Source of the DNA: Janthinobacterium aquaticum
GTDB lineage: Bacteria > Pseudomonadota > Gammaproteobacteria > Burkholderiales > Burkholderiaceae_D
NCBI RefSeq assembly: GCF_009208565.1
Contig: NZ_WFLK01000011.1
Location: forward strand, 62,001-126,000
Length of the DNA: 64,000 bases
Reading direction: 5' to 3'
Part shown: one piece after another, positions 26,274-34,946 of the stretch
Numbering within the stretch: the first letter of the stretch is position 1
Layout of the letters: each line of letters starts with the position of its first letter
The notes under the pieces: model-generated
The model's input: the letters and a program-made list of their open reading frames with translations, nothing else
What the model was told of the DNA's origin: nothing
The model's database searches: none
Made by a program: the position numbers and the translations under genes

Positions 26274-27940
26274 GCCGGCTCTCCCGCCACGCCGACGGCA
26301 CTCGCCTGGCCATGATCGTCACCACGCAATTCGGCGCGCAGTTCTCCGCGCAGTTCAGTGCGGCCATACGCTTGCGCCAGTTCCTGCGCCAGCAGCGCCC
26401 GGTCGATCTTGCCGTTCGGATTGCGCGGCAGCAGATCGCCGCGCAGTATGATCCACAGCGGCACCATGTAATTGGGCAACCGCTCACGGCATGCCGCCAG
26501 CAGCGCCTCGCGCGACAGCTCCACGCCAGGCGCGGCCGTCACCAGCAACGCGATGGCCTGGCCCAGCACCGCATGCGGCACGCCCAGCGCCACCGCTTCG
26601 CCGACCAGCGCACTGGCGTAAGCTACTTCTTCCACCTCGGCCGGGCTGACCCGGTAGCCGGAGGTCTTGATCATTTCGTCGTTGCGGCCAATATAATAAA
26701 GATAGCCTTGCGCATCGCGGCGCACGATGTCGCCCGACCAGACCGCCAGTTCCGGCAGCACCAGCCCATCCTGGCGTGGCGGCAAGGGTCTGAAACGTTC
26801 GGCCGTGCGCACCGCATCGTTCCAGTAACCCTGGGCGACGAGCGCGCCACGATGCACGAGCTCGCCCGGCTCATCGGCGCCACACTCGCTGCCGTCTGGC
26901 CGCAGCACCAGGATTTCCGCATTCGGAATCGCCTTGCCGATCGAATCGGGGCGCGCTGCCAGGTCCTGCGGCGGCAGATAGGTCGAGCGAAACGCTTCCG
27001 TCAGTCCGTACATCAAAAATATCTGCGTGCACGGCAAGGCTGTTTGCAGGCGTTTGAGCGTGCCCGGCTGCATCACACCGCCGGAATTGGTGATGTAGCG
27101 CAGCGTGGTGGCTGCCGGCCAGTGCAGCTGCGACAGCTGTATCCACAACGGCGGCACGCACGCCAGGCCCGTAATGGCTTCCTGCACGACCGTTTCGATC
27201 ATGTCGCGCAGCAGCAGGTAATTCATCAGCACCGCACAGGCGCCGCTGGCAAAAGCGGTGGTCAGCTGGCTCAGGCCGTAATCAAAACTGAGCGGCAGCA
27301 CGCACAGGATGCGGTCCTGCGGCGTATTGTGCAGATAGCCGGCTACGCTGAGCGCACCGGCCAGCAAGTTGCGATGCGACAGCACCACGCCCTTGGGCCT
27401 TCCGGTACTGCCCGATGTATACAGGATGGCCGCCATGTCGGTATCGACCAGCACCTGCGCAAATGCCGGCTGATCGGCGCCGAGCGCCATCACCGAAGGC
27501 CAGCTCAGCACGTCGGCGCCATCGGGCCGGATCTCCTGCAGGCGTTCACCGGCAACGATCACCGTGTGCAGTTGCGGGCAGCCGGCCAGCGCCACCGCCA
27601 GCTGCGCCAGGCGCTCGCGCGACGTTACCAGCACGGACACGGCGCAGTCGGCCAGGATATACGCCACCTGTTCGGGCTTGAGCAGCGGGTTGACCGGCAC
27701 AAAAGCGCCGCCGGCAGCGGCAGCGCCAAACATGGCGATGACGTTTTCCTCGCGCTTTTCCAGGTAGACGGCGACCCGTTGGCCCCGTTGCAGCCCCAAC
27801 GTCAGCAAGGCGCCGGCAAAATCGCGCACGGCCCGTGCCAGTGCGCGATAGCTGAGCGTGGCCCCCTGATACGACAAGGCCGGCGCCAGCGGCGCGCGGG
27901 AAGCAGACTCGAAAATCAGATCGTGTATCAGTATCGGCAT
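26270..27940 (-). CDS. Acyl-CoA/acyl-ACP ligase (AMP-forming), exosortase A-associated
   Basis: 556 residues of the ANL superfamily. Motifs include ILYTSGSTGRPKGVVLSHRN (A3), MYGLTEAFRSTYLPP (A5), WSGDIVRRDAQGYLYYIGR (A7) and NPNGKIDRALL with the C-terminal catalytic Lys (A10). It adenylates an acyl group and probably loads it onto the carrier protein encoded divergently at 28823. The ATG at 27940 was chosen over one eight codons upstream because GGGAGA lies at correct spacing before it. It is the first gene of a three-gene operon with the decarboxylase and amidotransferase-like protein. Substrate unknown. Confidence 0.9.
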   Translation of the reverse strand: MPILIHDLIFESASRAPLAPALSYQGATLSYRALARAVRDFAGALLTLGLQRGQRVAVYLEKREENVIAMFGAAAAGGAFVPVNPLLKPEQVAYILADCAVSVLVTSRERLAQLAVALAGCPQLHTVIVAGERLQEIRPDGADVLSWPSVMALGADQPAFAQVLVDTDMAAILYTSGSTGRPKGVVLSHRNLLAGALSVAGYLHNTPQDRILCVLPLSFDYGLSQLTTAFASGACAVLMNYLLLRDMIETVVQEAITGLACVPPLWIQLSQLHWPAATTLRYITNSGGVMQPGTLKRLQTALPCTQIFLMYGLTEAFRSTYLPPQDLAARPDSIGKAIPNAEILVLRPDGSECGADEPGELVHRGALVAQGYWNDAVRTAERFRPLPPRQDGLVLPELAVWSGDIVRRDAQGYLYYIGRNDEMIKTSGYRVSPAEVEEVAYASALVGEAVALGVPHAVLGQAIALLVTAAPGVELSREALLAACRERLPNYMVPLWIILRGDLLPRNPNGKIDRALLAQELAQAYGRTELRGELRAELRGDDHGQASAVGVAGEPA

Positions 27941-27999
27941 GGCGTCTCCCTGGTCATCCTGCATGATTGGGATATTTGCCGCTGGTGATATTGAGATGG

Positions 28000-28032
28000 A
28001 TCAAACAAGCGCATGCGAATGCTTTATTTGAT
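28000..28032. promoter_or_regulatory. Imperfect inverted repeat in the divergent ligase / acyl-carrier control region
   Basis: ATCAAACAAGC (28000-28010) and GCTTTATTTGAT (28021-28032) are inverted copies of each other apart from a one-base insertion and one mismatch, separated by 10 nt that contain GCATGC. The element lies in the 154-nt region between the divergent starts at 27940 and 28095 and is the most AT-rich part of it, so it is a candidate operator or promoter core for both operons. Confidence 0.4.
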
Positions 28033-28094
28033 ACGCCGCAAAGCCGCACGCCGGCGCTGCGCTCTAATGGACGCACTGCCTTGATTGTGACGCC

Positions 28095-28868
28095 ATGATG
28101 CCAACCTTCCTTGCCCGCCTGCGCAGCAGCATCTCCCGCCTCGGCTGGCGCGCCAGCGCCTGGCTGGCCGTGGCGCGCCTGTTGCAGGCACTGCCAGCAG
28201 GCACAGCTTGCCTGCAGAGCTACCGTTTCGTGGCGCAAGCGGTGACGCCCGGTTCCTTGTGCCACGGCCATGGCCAGGCCATCACTGTTGCGCCGTGCAC
28301 CACGCCGCATGCACTGGCGGGGCGTCCGCCGCGACCGCCAGCGGTACTCGCACAGCGGCAGGCACAGGGCGCAATGTGCCTGGCCGCGCACAAGGGCGCA
28401 GGCAGGCCGCTTGCCGGCTGGCTGTGGCTGCTGCGCGACGGCTGCCTGGAAGACGAAGTCAGGGTGCGCTATGTGCTGGCATCAAAACAATCATCATGGG
28501 ATATCGATGTCTGGGTCGATCCCGAACAGCGCACTGGACTGGTGTTTGCGCGCCTGTGGGAGTCAGCCAATACCTTGTTGCATGCGCAAGGCGTGCGCTG
28601 GTCGTGCAGCCGTATTTCGCGCTTTAACGCCGGCTCGCTGGCTGCCCATGCGCGACTGGGCACGGTCAGCCTGGGTACGGCCACCTTCCTGCGCTGGGGC
28701 AACTGGCAATGGATGCTGGCCAGCCTGCCGCCGTATCTGCATCTGTCGCGCCATGCCGGCAGCGTGCCGGAACTGCATTTCGATACCAGTCAATTGCCCT
28801 ACTTTCCTTCCCTGGAGCTTACATGCCGCCTGTTGAAACCGACCACACAGCCGTCGCCCAAGCCGTAA
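28095..28868 (+). CDS. Probable GNAT-like acetyltransferase, exosortase A locus
   Basis: 257 residues, not firmly recognised. The C-terminal half reads like a GNAT fold: GWLWLLRDG as a central strand, then DIDVWVDPEQRTGLVFARLW and ISRFNAGSLAAHARLGTV, which matches the usual GNAT ending where a neighbouring Asn/Arg/Leu-Gly pattern follows the acetyl-CoA site. The N-terminal 75 residues are basic and low in recognisable motifs. It is the first gene of the operon with the acyl carrier protein, whose start lies inside its 3' end (46-nt overlap), so it may acylate an intermediate delivered by that carrier. Confidence 0.5.
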   Translation: MMPTFLARLRSSISRLGWRASAWLAVARLLQALPAGTACLQSYRFVAQAVTPGSLCHGHGQAITVAPCTTPHALAGRPPRPPAVLAQRQAQGAMCLAAHKGAGRPLAGWLWLLRDGCLEDEVRVRYVLASKQSSWDIDVWVDPEQRTGLVFARLWESANTLLHAQGVRWSCSRISRFNAGSLAAHARLGTVSLGTATFLRWGNWQWMLASLPPYLHLSRHAGSVPELHFDTSQLPYFPSLELTCRLLKPTTQPSPKP

Positions 28869-29092
28869 AGACCATCCTGGCGCGCACGCTGGGTCTGGGC
28901 CAGCGCGCGCTCGAGGCCAACACGCCCTTGCTGGGCAGCTTGCCGGAACTCGATTCCATGGCCGTGATTGCCGTGATCACCGCGCTGGAAGAACACTTCG
29001 GCATTACCATCGACGATGATGACATTCATGCGCGCCATTTCACCACGCTCGGCGCGCTGCAGGCCTTCGTGGAGCAGGTGCTGGCGCCATGA
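28823..29092 (+). CDS. Acyl carrier protein, exosortase A-associated
   Basis: 89 residues with the helix pattern of acyl/peptidyl carrier proteins. The phosphopantetheine attachment site is Ser45 in LPELDSMAVIAVI. A GGAG box five bases upstream of the ATG at 28823 decides the start, which lies inside the GNAT-like gene. The carrier probably holds the acyl group activated by the divergently encoded ligase at 26270-27940. The stop overlaps the start of the next hydrolase by 4 nt. Confidence 0.9.
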   Translation: MPPVETDHTAVAQAVKTILARTLGLGQRALEANTPLLGSLPELDSMAVIAVITALEEHFGITIDDDDIHARHFTTLGALQAFVEQVLAP

Positions 29093-29997
29093 ACGGCACC
29101 AGCCGCGCCACGGTTGAAGTCGAGGCCGGGGCCGAAGCGGGAGTGGGGGCCGGGAAAGCGCCTGGCCTGCTGCCGTTTTACCTGCCCACCGGCGACGGTC
29201 AGCGCTTTTGCCTGCTGCACCTGCCTGCGCCAGGCGAGGCGCCGCGCGGCGGTATTGTCTACCTGCATCCGCTGGCCGAGGAAATGAACAAGAGCCGCCA
29301 TATCGCAGCGGCCCAGGCGCGCGCGTTTGCGCAGGCGGGCTACAGCGTGCTGCAGTTTGACCTGTATGGCTGCGGCGACAGCAGCGGCGACTTTGCCGAA
29401 GCGCGCTGGGCCATCTGGCGCAACGATGTGCAACTGGCCTGCGCCTGGCTGGCGGCGCGCGTGGGCGGGCCGCTAACGTTGTGGGGCTTGCGCCTGGGCG
29501 CCCTGCTGGCGCTGGATCTGGCGGCGCAGTTGCCAACGTCATCGCAAATAAACCGGCTGCTGCTATGGCAGCCTGAACTGGACGGCCGGCGCTGCCTCGC
29601 GCGCTTCCTGCGCCTGCACCTGGCAGCCGGCATGCTGCAATCTGCCGACGCGCGCGCTGATGCGCGCCAGGAGCTGGCGGCAGGACGAGCGGTCGAGGTA
29701 GCTGGCTACTGCCTGTCCGCCGCGCTGGCGCACGATCTTGAGATGATCGCGCCGGCGGCCCCGCGCGTGCCGGTCTACTGGCTGCAACAAGAAAACGGTG
29801 GCAGCTTGCCGCCGGTAATCGTCAGGCAGGCGGCAAGCTGGCGCGACGCCGGCGCCACGGTACACTTGGCCGGCTTTGACGACGGCGCCTTCTGGCAAAG
29901 CGGCGAACTGCTGGCTTGTCCGCACCTGTTTGAGGCCACGCGCAAGCTGTGCGCCGACTGGCTGGCCACCAAGCTTGACGACGAAGGCTGTCCATGA
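29089..29997 (+). CDS. Alpha/beta hydrolase-like protein, exosortase A hydrolase 2 type, with Arg at the nucleophile position
   Basis: 302 residues of the alpha/beta hydrolase fold: GGIVYLHPLAEEMNKSR for the oxyanion-hole strand, VLQFDLYGCGDSSGDF, then LTLWGLRLGALLALDL where the nucleophile elbow should be G-x-S-x-G. Here the elbow is G-L-R-L-G, so residue 135 is Arg and no Ser/Cys nucleophile is present. The protein matches my memory of the TIGR03101 family, in which this appears to be normal. It may be a non-catalytic partner of hydrolase 1 or use different chemistry. It is coupled to both neighbours by ATGA overlaps. Confidence 0.88.
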   Translation: MNGTSRATVEVEAGAEAGVGAGKAPGLLPFYLPTGDGQRFCLLHLPAPGEAPRGGIVYLHPLAEEMNKSRHIAAAQARAFAQAGYSVLQFDLYGCGDSSGDFAEARWAIWRNDVQLACAWLAARVGGPLTLWGLRLGALLALDLAAQLPTSSQINRLLLWQPELDGRRCLARFLRLHLAAGMLQSADARADARQELAAGRAVEVAGYCLSAALAHDLEMIAPAAPRVPVYWLQQENGGSLPPVIVRQAASWRDAGATVHLAGFDDGAFWQSGELLACPHLFEATRKLCADWLATKLDDEGCP

Positions 29998-30869
29998 ACG
30001 CCAGCGCAGACTTTCCCAGCCACCTCGCCGCGCCTGTGGTCACGGAACGCGCGCTGTGTTTTGCCTGCCCACCGCCGCAGGGCGCCGAACGCCTGGTCGG
30101 CGTGCTGAGCTTGCCGGCTGTGCCTGGCCCACGCGGCGTGCTGATCGTTACCGGCGGGCCGCAATACCGTGCCGGCAGCCACCGCCAGTTCGTGCTGCTG
30201 GCGCGCACCTTGGCGGCGCGCGGCGTACCGGTGCTGCGTTTTGACTACCGCGGCATGGGCGACAGCGAGGGGGCCATGCGCGACTATCGCGCCATCGGCG
30301 ATGATATCGACAGCGCGCTGGCACAGTTTTTCAAGAGCGTGCCGACCCTGCGCGAGGTGGTGCTGTGGGGCCTGTGCGACGGCGCCACAGCCGCCGCCTG
30401 CCACGCGCCGCGCGACGATCGCATTGCCGGCCTGATCTTGCTCAACCCCTGGGTGCGCAGCAATAACGGCCTGGCGCGCGCCACTTTGCGCCACTATTAT
30501 CTGCCGCGCCTGCTGGAGGTTGCATTTTGGCGCAAGCTTGCTGGCGGCTGCGTGCGGCTGCAGGCCAGCCTGGCCTCGCTGCGCCAGACGGCCAATGCGC
30601 TCGGGCAGCGCAGCGACGAAGCGGCGCCAGCTGCGATGTACGCGGCGCTGCGCCAGTTCCGCGGACCGGTGCTGCTGATACTGGCCGGCGCCGACCTGGG
30701 CGCGCGCGAATGGGATGCGCTGCTGGCCGGCAGCCGGCCATGGCGCCGCCTGTGCGCCCATCCACAATGGCAGCGCGCCAGCGTGCCGGGCGCCAACCAT
30801 ACTTTTGCCAGCGCAAGCTGGCGCGCGCAGGTGGAGCGGCTATGCGGCGACTGGCTGGCAACATGGTAA
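29994..30869 (+). CDS. Alpha/beta hydrolase, exosortase A hydrolase 1 type, with Cys nucleophile
   Basis: 291 residues of the alpha/beta hydrolase fold. GVLIVTGGPQYRAGSHRQF and VLRFDYRGMGDSEG precede the elbow VLWGLCDGATAA, where Cys128 replaces the usual Ser in G-x-S-x-G. The C-terminal His is probably in PGANHTFAS. A Cys nucleophile suits thioesterase or acyltransferase chemistry, consistent with the acyl carrier protein two genes upstream. It belongs to the TIGR03100-type family found only with exosortase A. The natural substrate is unknown. Confidence 0.88.
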   Translation: MNASADFPSHLAAPVVTERALCFACPPPQGAERLVGVLSLPAVPGPRGVLIVTGGPQYRAGSHRQFVLLARTLAARGVPVLRFDYRGMGDSEGAMRDYRAIGDDIDSALAQFFKSVPTLREVVLWGLCDGATAAACHAPRDDRIAGLILLNPWVRSNNGLARATLRHYYLPRLLEVAFWRKLAGGCVRLQASLASLRQTANALGQRSDEAAPAAMYAALRQFRGPVLLILAGADLGAREWDALLAGSRPWRRLCAHPQWQRASVPGANHTFASASWRAQVERLCGDWLATW

Positions 30870-32173
30870 GCGCCGGGCCGACGCCAGGCATCGCTCCACG
30901 CCGCGTGCTGATGATCGCCTTTCATTACCCGCCTCTGCAAGGCGGCAGCGGCGTGCTGCGCACAGAGAGCTTTGCGCGCTACCTGCCGCAGTCAGGCTGG
31001 CAGCCGCTGGTGCTGTCGGCCAGGGGCCCGGGCCATGGCGCCAGCGCAACGCAAACAACGCAGGAGACGCACGAATCCGCCGTGATGGTACGGCGCAGCA
31101 TCACGCTCGATACGGCCCGCCATCTGGCCGTTCGCGGCCGATATCCGGCCTGCCTGGCGCTGCCCGACCGCTGGAGTTCGTGGTGGTTTTCTGCCGTACC
31201 GGCCGGCCTCGGCCTGATACGCCGCTACCGGCCCGCCGCAATCTGGTCGACCTATCCGATCGCCAGCGCCCACCTGATCGCGCTGGCGCTGCAACGCCTG
31301 TCGGGCCTGCCCTGGATCGCCGACCAGCGCGACCCCATGCTCGACGACAGCGACCCGGCCCAGCCCTACCCGCCCGATGCGCACCGCCATCGCCTCCATG
31401 GCTGGATCGAGCAAGGCATCGCCGCCCGCTGCGCGGCGCTGGTCTGCACTACGCCTGGCGCCGTGCAGGCCCATCGCGCGCGGCTGGCGCGGCTCGATCC
31501 GGCCCGCATTTGCCTGATTGAAAATGGCCATGACGAGGCCGACTTTGGCGCCGATACGGGCGAAAAGCGCGCGCGCAGCCGTTTTCTGTTGCTCCATAGC
31601 GGCGTGATTTACCCTTCCGAGCGCGATCCGCGGCCATTTTTTGCCGCCCTGGCTCGCTTACGCGAACAGGGCGCTATAGATCGGCACAATTTCCAGCTGC
31701 GCCTGCGCGCCACCGGCCACGACGGCTGGCTGGACGCACTGCTGTGGCAATACGGCATTACCGACCTGGTCACGCTGGCGCCTTTGCAGCCGCACGCGGC
31801 GGCGCTGCTGGAAATGCAGGCGGCCGATGGTCTGCTGTTGCTGCAGGCAGCCAACTGCAATGCGCAGATACCGGCCAAGCTCTACGAATACCTGCGCTGC
31901 CGGCGCCCTATTCTGGCGCTGCTTGACGCGGCCGGCGACACCGCAGCCAGGCTTCGCAGCTGCGGCGTCGACACCATCGGCCAACTGGCCGACAGCGACG
32001 ACTGCGCACGCGCGCTGCTGCATTTTCTGGCGCTGGCGCGCGCCTGCCACGCGCCGCTGGCCGACAGGGTAACCATTGCGCTGCAGTCGCGCCAGCAACG
32101 CAGCATCGCGCTGGCGCAACTGCTCGATACGGTCACGTGCGGCCAGGTGCGGCCATCAACCGGGGAAACATGA
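30842..32173 (+). CDS. GT4-like glycosyltransferase
   Basis: 443 residues. After a short lead the protein shows VLMIAFHYPPLQGGSGVLRT, then WIADQRDPMLDD (a motif shared by many GT4 acceptor domains) and a donor domain with IPAKLYEYLRCRRPILALLD. The ATG at 30842 has GGAG five bases upstream and gives a 28-nt overlap with hydrolase 1; an alternative ATG at 30863 has no clear Shine-Dalgarno. Its stop overlaps the next gene as ATGA. It probably adds a sugar in the same pathway, but specificity is unknown. Confidence 0.82.
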   Translation: MRRLAGNMVSAGPTPGIAPRRVLMIAFHYPPLQGGSGVLRTESFARYLPQSGWQPLVLSARGPGHGASATQTTQETHESAVMVRRSITLDTARHLAVRGRYPACLALPDRWSSWWFSAVPAGLGLIRRYRPAAIWSTYPIASAHLIALALQRLSGLPWIADQRDPMLDDSDPAQPYPPDAHRHRLHGWIEQGIAARCAALVCTTPGAVQAHRARLARLDPARICLIENGHDEADFGADTGEKRARSRFLLLHSGVIYPSERDPRPFFAALARLREQGAIDRHNFQLRLRATGHDGWLDALLWQYGITDLVTLAPLQPHAAALLEMQAADGLLLLQAANCNAQIPAKLYEYLRCRRPILALLDAAGDTAARLRSCGVDTIGQLADSDDCARALLHFLALARACHAPLADRVTIALQSRQQRSIALAQLLDTVTCGQVRPSTGET

Positions 32174-32811
32174 TGCTTACTTCGAGAACTTTCCTGCTTG
32201 TCTCCCTCGTGTTTTCCACGGCCACGCTGGCCGCCTGCCCGCCGTATCTCAAACACGATCCGGGCGGCGACTACACCAGCAGCGACGACCGCGCTGGCCT
32301 GCCGGTGGTCGAGCAGTATCATTTCAACAAGGGCGTGGAGAACTTGGTCAAGGGCATGACAGGCAGCCTGGGCGGCGATATCAGCTACACGCTCGAGCAC
32401 TTCCCCAACCACCACCGGGCGCTGTCATCGATGGCCAGGCTGGCCCTGCGCGACAAGACCGTGCAACCGATCGGCGCGCGCTATACGGTGAGCTGCTATT
32501 TTGAACGCGCCATCGCTTATGCGCCGCACGACGCGACGGCCCGCATGGTCTTTGGCAACTATTTACTGGCCGGCAAGCAGGACGCCGCCGCGCTGGCGCA
32601 ATTGCGCGCTGCAGCCGAACTGGCCCCCGAACACGCCACCATCCAGTACAACCTGGGCCTGCTGTATGCCAGGCAAAAAGACTACCCGCAAGCCATGCAA
32701 TATGCTGAAAAAGCCTATGCGCTGGGCTTTCCGCTGCCGGGCCTCAGAAACCAGCTGAAAAAAGCCGGCCACTGGCGTGAGCCGGCAACATCGCCCGACG
32801 CTGCAGAGTAG
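32170..32811 (+). CDS. TPR-repeat lipoprotein or secreted protein
   Basis: 213 residues. The N-terminus has a hydrophobic signal segment ending in LAACPPYLKHD, where LAAC fits a lipobox, so it is probably a lipoprotein or a processed periplasmic protein. HFPNHHRALSSMARLAL, YAPHDATARMVFGNYLLAGK and PEHATIQYNLGLLYARQKDY are three TPR-type helical pairs. The start ATG overlaps the preceding glycosyltransferase stop and has GGGGAA upstream. TPR proteins in polysaccharide loci often scaffold export or assembly; that role here is inferred. It is the last gene of the operon. Confidence 0.75.
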   Translation: MMLTSRTFLLVSLVFSTATLAACPPYLKHDPGGDYTSSDDRAGLPVVEQYHFNKGVENLVKGMTGSLGGDISYTLEHFPNHHRALSSMARLALRDKTVQPIGARYTVSCYFERAIAYAPHDATARMVFGNYLLAGKQDAAALAQLRAAAELAPEHATIQYNLGLLYARQKDYPQAMQYAEKAYALGFPLPGLRNQLKKAGHWREPATSPDAAE

Positions 32812-32833
32812 CTACAGCGTCACTACGGGCTAG

Positions 32834-33610
32834 CTACAGATTAACTGCCGGGCGCTGCGCCACGCTCAGCAGGCCGGTGGGCGAGGCAGCGAGTTGTTCG
32901 ACCAGCGCTGTACGCGCCTGCGCCTTGTCATCGGCCGCACCGATGGCGTCGAGCTCGGCCGGCTGCAGCACGGTGGCCACCAGCAGCATCACGGGGCCAT
33001 ACGGCGTGTCGAACTGCGCCGGCAGACGGCCGGCGCCCTGCGTCAGCACCACCCCCACTTGCTCGTATTCATTTTCAAGGCCGGCCGGCGGCTGCTGCAG
33101 GTCCAGCGCCAGCGACACGCTGCCATGGCGCTGCACCAGCAGGTCGATCGAGCCATGGTCGGCCACATTCTGGCTGACCTGATAGACCAGGTCGAACAAC
33201 CAGGAGGCGCTGATTTCACCGCCATCGAGCGCAGCGACGGGAAACTCGACACACACTTCCAGCAAATGGCCAAGCGGCTCGAAGATATCGTCGTCGTCCT
33301 CGAACGGATCGGACAGGCCGTCGCTGGCGATAATCATGGTGTCCGCCGTGCGGATCACGCGCCAGGCCTGGCGCAGCGACGGCCAGCGCGGTCCGCCCAT
33401 AAAGGCAGGATTGACCAGCGGCGCCAGCACGTCGGCGTCAGGCGTACCGAGCGTGGCGTAAAACGCATCGCGCGCAGCGCAGGCGGCAGCGAGCATCTGC
33501 GCGCCGGCCTGCTTGCCCTTAACCGCATGCTGCGACGGCGGTACAGGGGGAATGTCTTCCTGCACGGGCGCCTGCGCGGTTTTGCCCAGTATCTTTCCCA
33601 GCCAGTTCAT
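32834..33610 (-). CDS. Conserved hypothetical cytoplasmic protein
   Basis: 258 residues with no family I recognise with confidence. It starts MNWLGKILGKTAQAPVQ with a good AAAGGAGAG before the ATG. It has a mixed composition without signal peptide or membrane segment; a highly acidic stretch (DPFEDDDDIFEPLGH) lies near residue 105, and the C-terminal half alternates hydrophobic strands (VSLALDLQQPP, VGVVLTQGAG, VMLLVATVLQP). It is the first gene of the stretch that interrupts the XrtA locus and is 47 nt from purT on the same strand. Confidence 0.7.
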   Translation of the reverse strand: MNWLGKILGKTAQAPVQEDIPPVPPSQHAVKGKQAGAQMLAAACAARDAFYATLGTPDADVLAPLVNPAFMGGPRWPSLRQAWRVIRTADTMIIASDGLSDPFEDDDDIFEPLGHLLEVCVEFPVAALDGGEISASWLFDLVYQVSQNVADHGSIDLLVQRHGSVSLALDLQQPPAGLENEYEQVGVVLTQGAGRLPAQFDTPYGPVMLLVATVLQPAELDAIGAADDKAQARTALVEQLAASPTGLLSVAQRPAVNL

Positions 33611-33624
33611 GCACTCTCCTTTTT

Positions 33625-33664
33625 CAACGCATAATCAACGCATAATCCAACGCATAATCAACGT
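33625..33664. repeat. Short tandem repeat, 11-nt unit caacgcataat
   Basis: Copies lie at 33625-33635, 33636-33646 and 33648-33658, followed by a partial copy at 33659. One extra C separates copies two and three. The array covers the stop codon of purT (TGA at 33660-33658) and the space before the hypothetical gene. Confidence 0.7.
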
Positions 33665-34899
33665 ACCACCGGGCGCACCAGGCTGGCCGCCAGCACGGCG
33701 CGCTGGCGCGCCGTTTCGGCATCGTCGGCCGTGGCCAGCGCCACACCCATGCGACGGCGCGCAAACGATTCGGGCTTGCCGAACAGGCGCAGGTCGGCGC
33801 CCGGCACGCGCAAGGCTTCGGCCACGCCTTCAAAGGCGATGCCTTTGGCTTCCAGCTGGCCATAGATCACGGCCGAGGCGCCCGGTGAGCGCAGCGCCAC
33901 ATTGACCGGCAGCCCCAGGATGGCCTTGGCATGCAGCTCGAATTCGCTTTGCATCTGGCTGGCCATGGTCACCATGCCGGTATCGTGCGGACGCGGGCTC
34001 ACTTCCGAGAACCACACCATATCGTCCTTGACGAACAGCTCCACGCCAAACAGGCCCAGGCCGCCCAGGTTGTCAGTTACCTTGCGCGCAATCTCCTGCG
34101 AGCGCTGCAGCGCCAGCGGCGACATGCGCGCGGGCTGCCACGACTCCACATAATCGCCCTGCACCTGGCGGTGGCCGATCGGCTCGCAGAATTGCGTCTC
34201 GATCTGACTCGACTCCCCCACGGCGCGCACCGTCAGCAGCGTAATTTCATAATCGAAGTCGACAAAACCTTCGACGATCACGCGGCCCGAATTGACGCGC
34301 CCGCCGCTGGCTGCATAGGCCCAGGCTGTTTCCACATCCTGCGGCCCATCGAGCCTGGACTGCCCTTTGCCCGACGACGACATGGTCGGCTTGACGATGC
34401 AGGGAAAGCCGATTTCCTGGCACGCCAGTTGCAGCTCGGTCAGGTTGCTGGCGAAACGGTAAGGCGAAGTGGGCAATTGCAGCGTTTCGGCCGCCAGGCA
34501 GCGTATGCCTTCGCGGTTCATGGTCAGCATGGCTGCGCGCGCATTGGGTATGCAGGTGATCTGGCCAGCCGCTTCCAGCGCGGCCAGGGTGTCGGTTGCG
34601 ATGGCCTCGATTTCCGGCACGATCAGGTCGGGCTTTTCCAGTTCGATCAGGGCGGCCAGCGCCACGCCGTCACTCATGTCGATCACGTGCGAGCGGTGCG
34701 CCACCGGGTGGCCGGGCGCGTTTGGATAACGGTCGACGGCAATCACCTCCACGCCCAGGCGCTGCAGGGAAATAATCACTTCCTTGCCCAGTTCGCCCGA
34801 GCCGAGCAGCATGACTTTGATGGCAGTGGACGACAGCGGCGTGCCGAAGGTGCGTGGGCTGGCGAAAGATGTCACGGCGGAGCTGGTGGTGTTGGTCAT
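33658..34899 (-). CDS. purT: Formate-dependent phosphoribosylglycinamide formyltransferase (PurT)
   Basis: 413 residues of the ATP-grasp superfamily. [20 protein letters not shown] is the N-terminal nucleotide-binding motif; [32 protein letters not shown] (ATP-binding loop) and [15 protein letters not shown] are diagnostic of PurT. It catalyses the formate- and ATP-dependent formylation of GAR to FGAR in purine synthesis, an alternative to the folate-dependent PurN. Length is as expected (about 400). No strong Shine-Dalgarno is visible before the chosen ATG. Confidence 0.97.
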   Translation of the reverse strand: MTNTTSSAVTSFASPRTFGTPLSSTAIKVMLLGSGELGKEVIISLQRLGVEVIAVDRYPNAPGHPVAHRSHVIDMSDGVALAALIELEKPDLIVPEIEAIATDTLAALEAAGQITCIPNARAAMLTMNREGIRCLAAETLQLPTSPYRFASNLTELQLACQEIGFPCIVKPTMSSSGKGQSRLDGPQDVETAWAYAASGGRVNSGRVIVEGFVDFDYEITLLTVRAVGESSQIETQFCEPIGHRQVQGDYVESWQPARMSPLALQRSQEIARKVTDNLGGLGLFGVELFVKDDMVWFSEVSPRPHDTGMVTMASQMQSEFELHAKAILGLPVNVALRSPGASAVIYGQLEAKGIAFEGVAEALRVPGADLRLFGKPESFARRRMGVALATADDAETARQRAVLAASLVRPVVR

Positions 34900-34946
34900 G
34901 GCAGGGAGCGAGTGGAAAGATAGCCGAGACTATAACAAAAACTGAT

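Noticed and set aside
32834-33610. Assignment of the hypothetical protein to a suppressor-of-fused family
   Set aside because: Only a loose resemblance in one stretch; no diagnostic motif.
33658-34899. purT as part of a purine operon
   Set aside because: Its neighbours are unrelated; it is probably an isolated gene.
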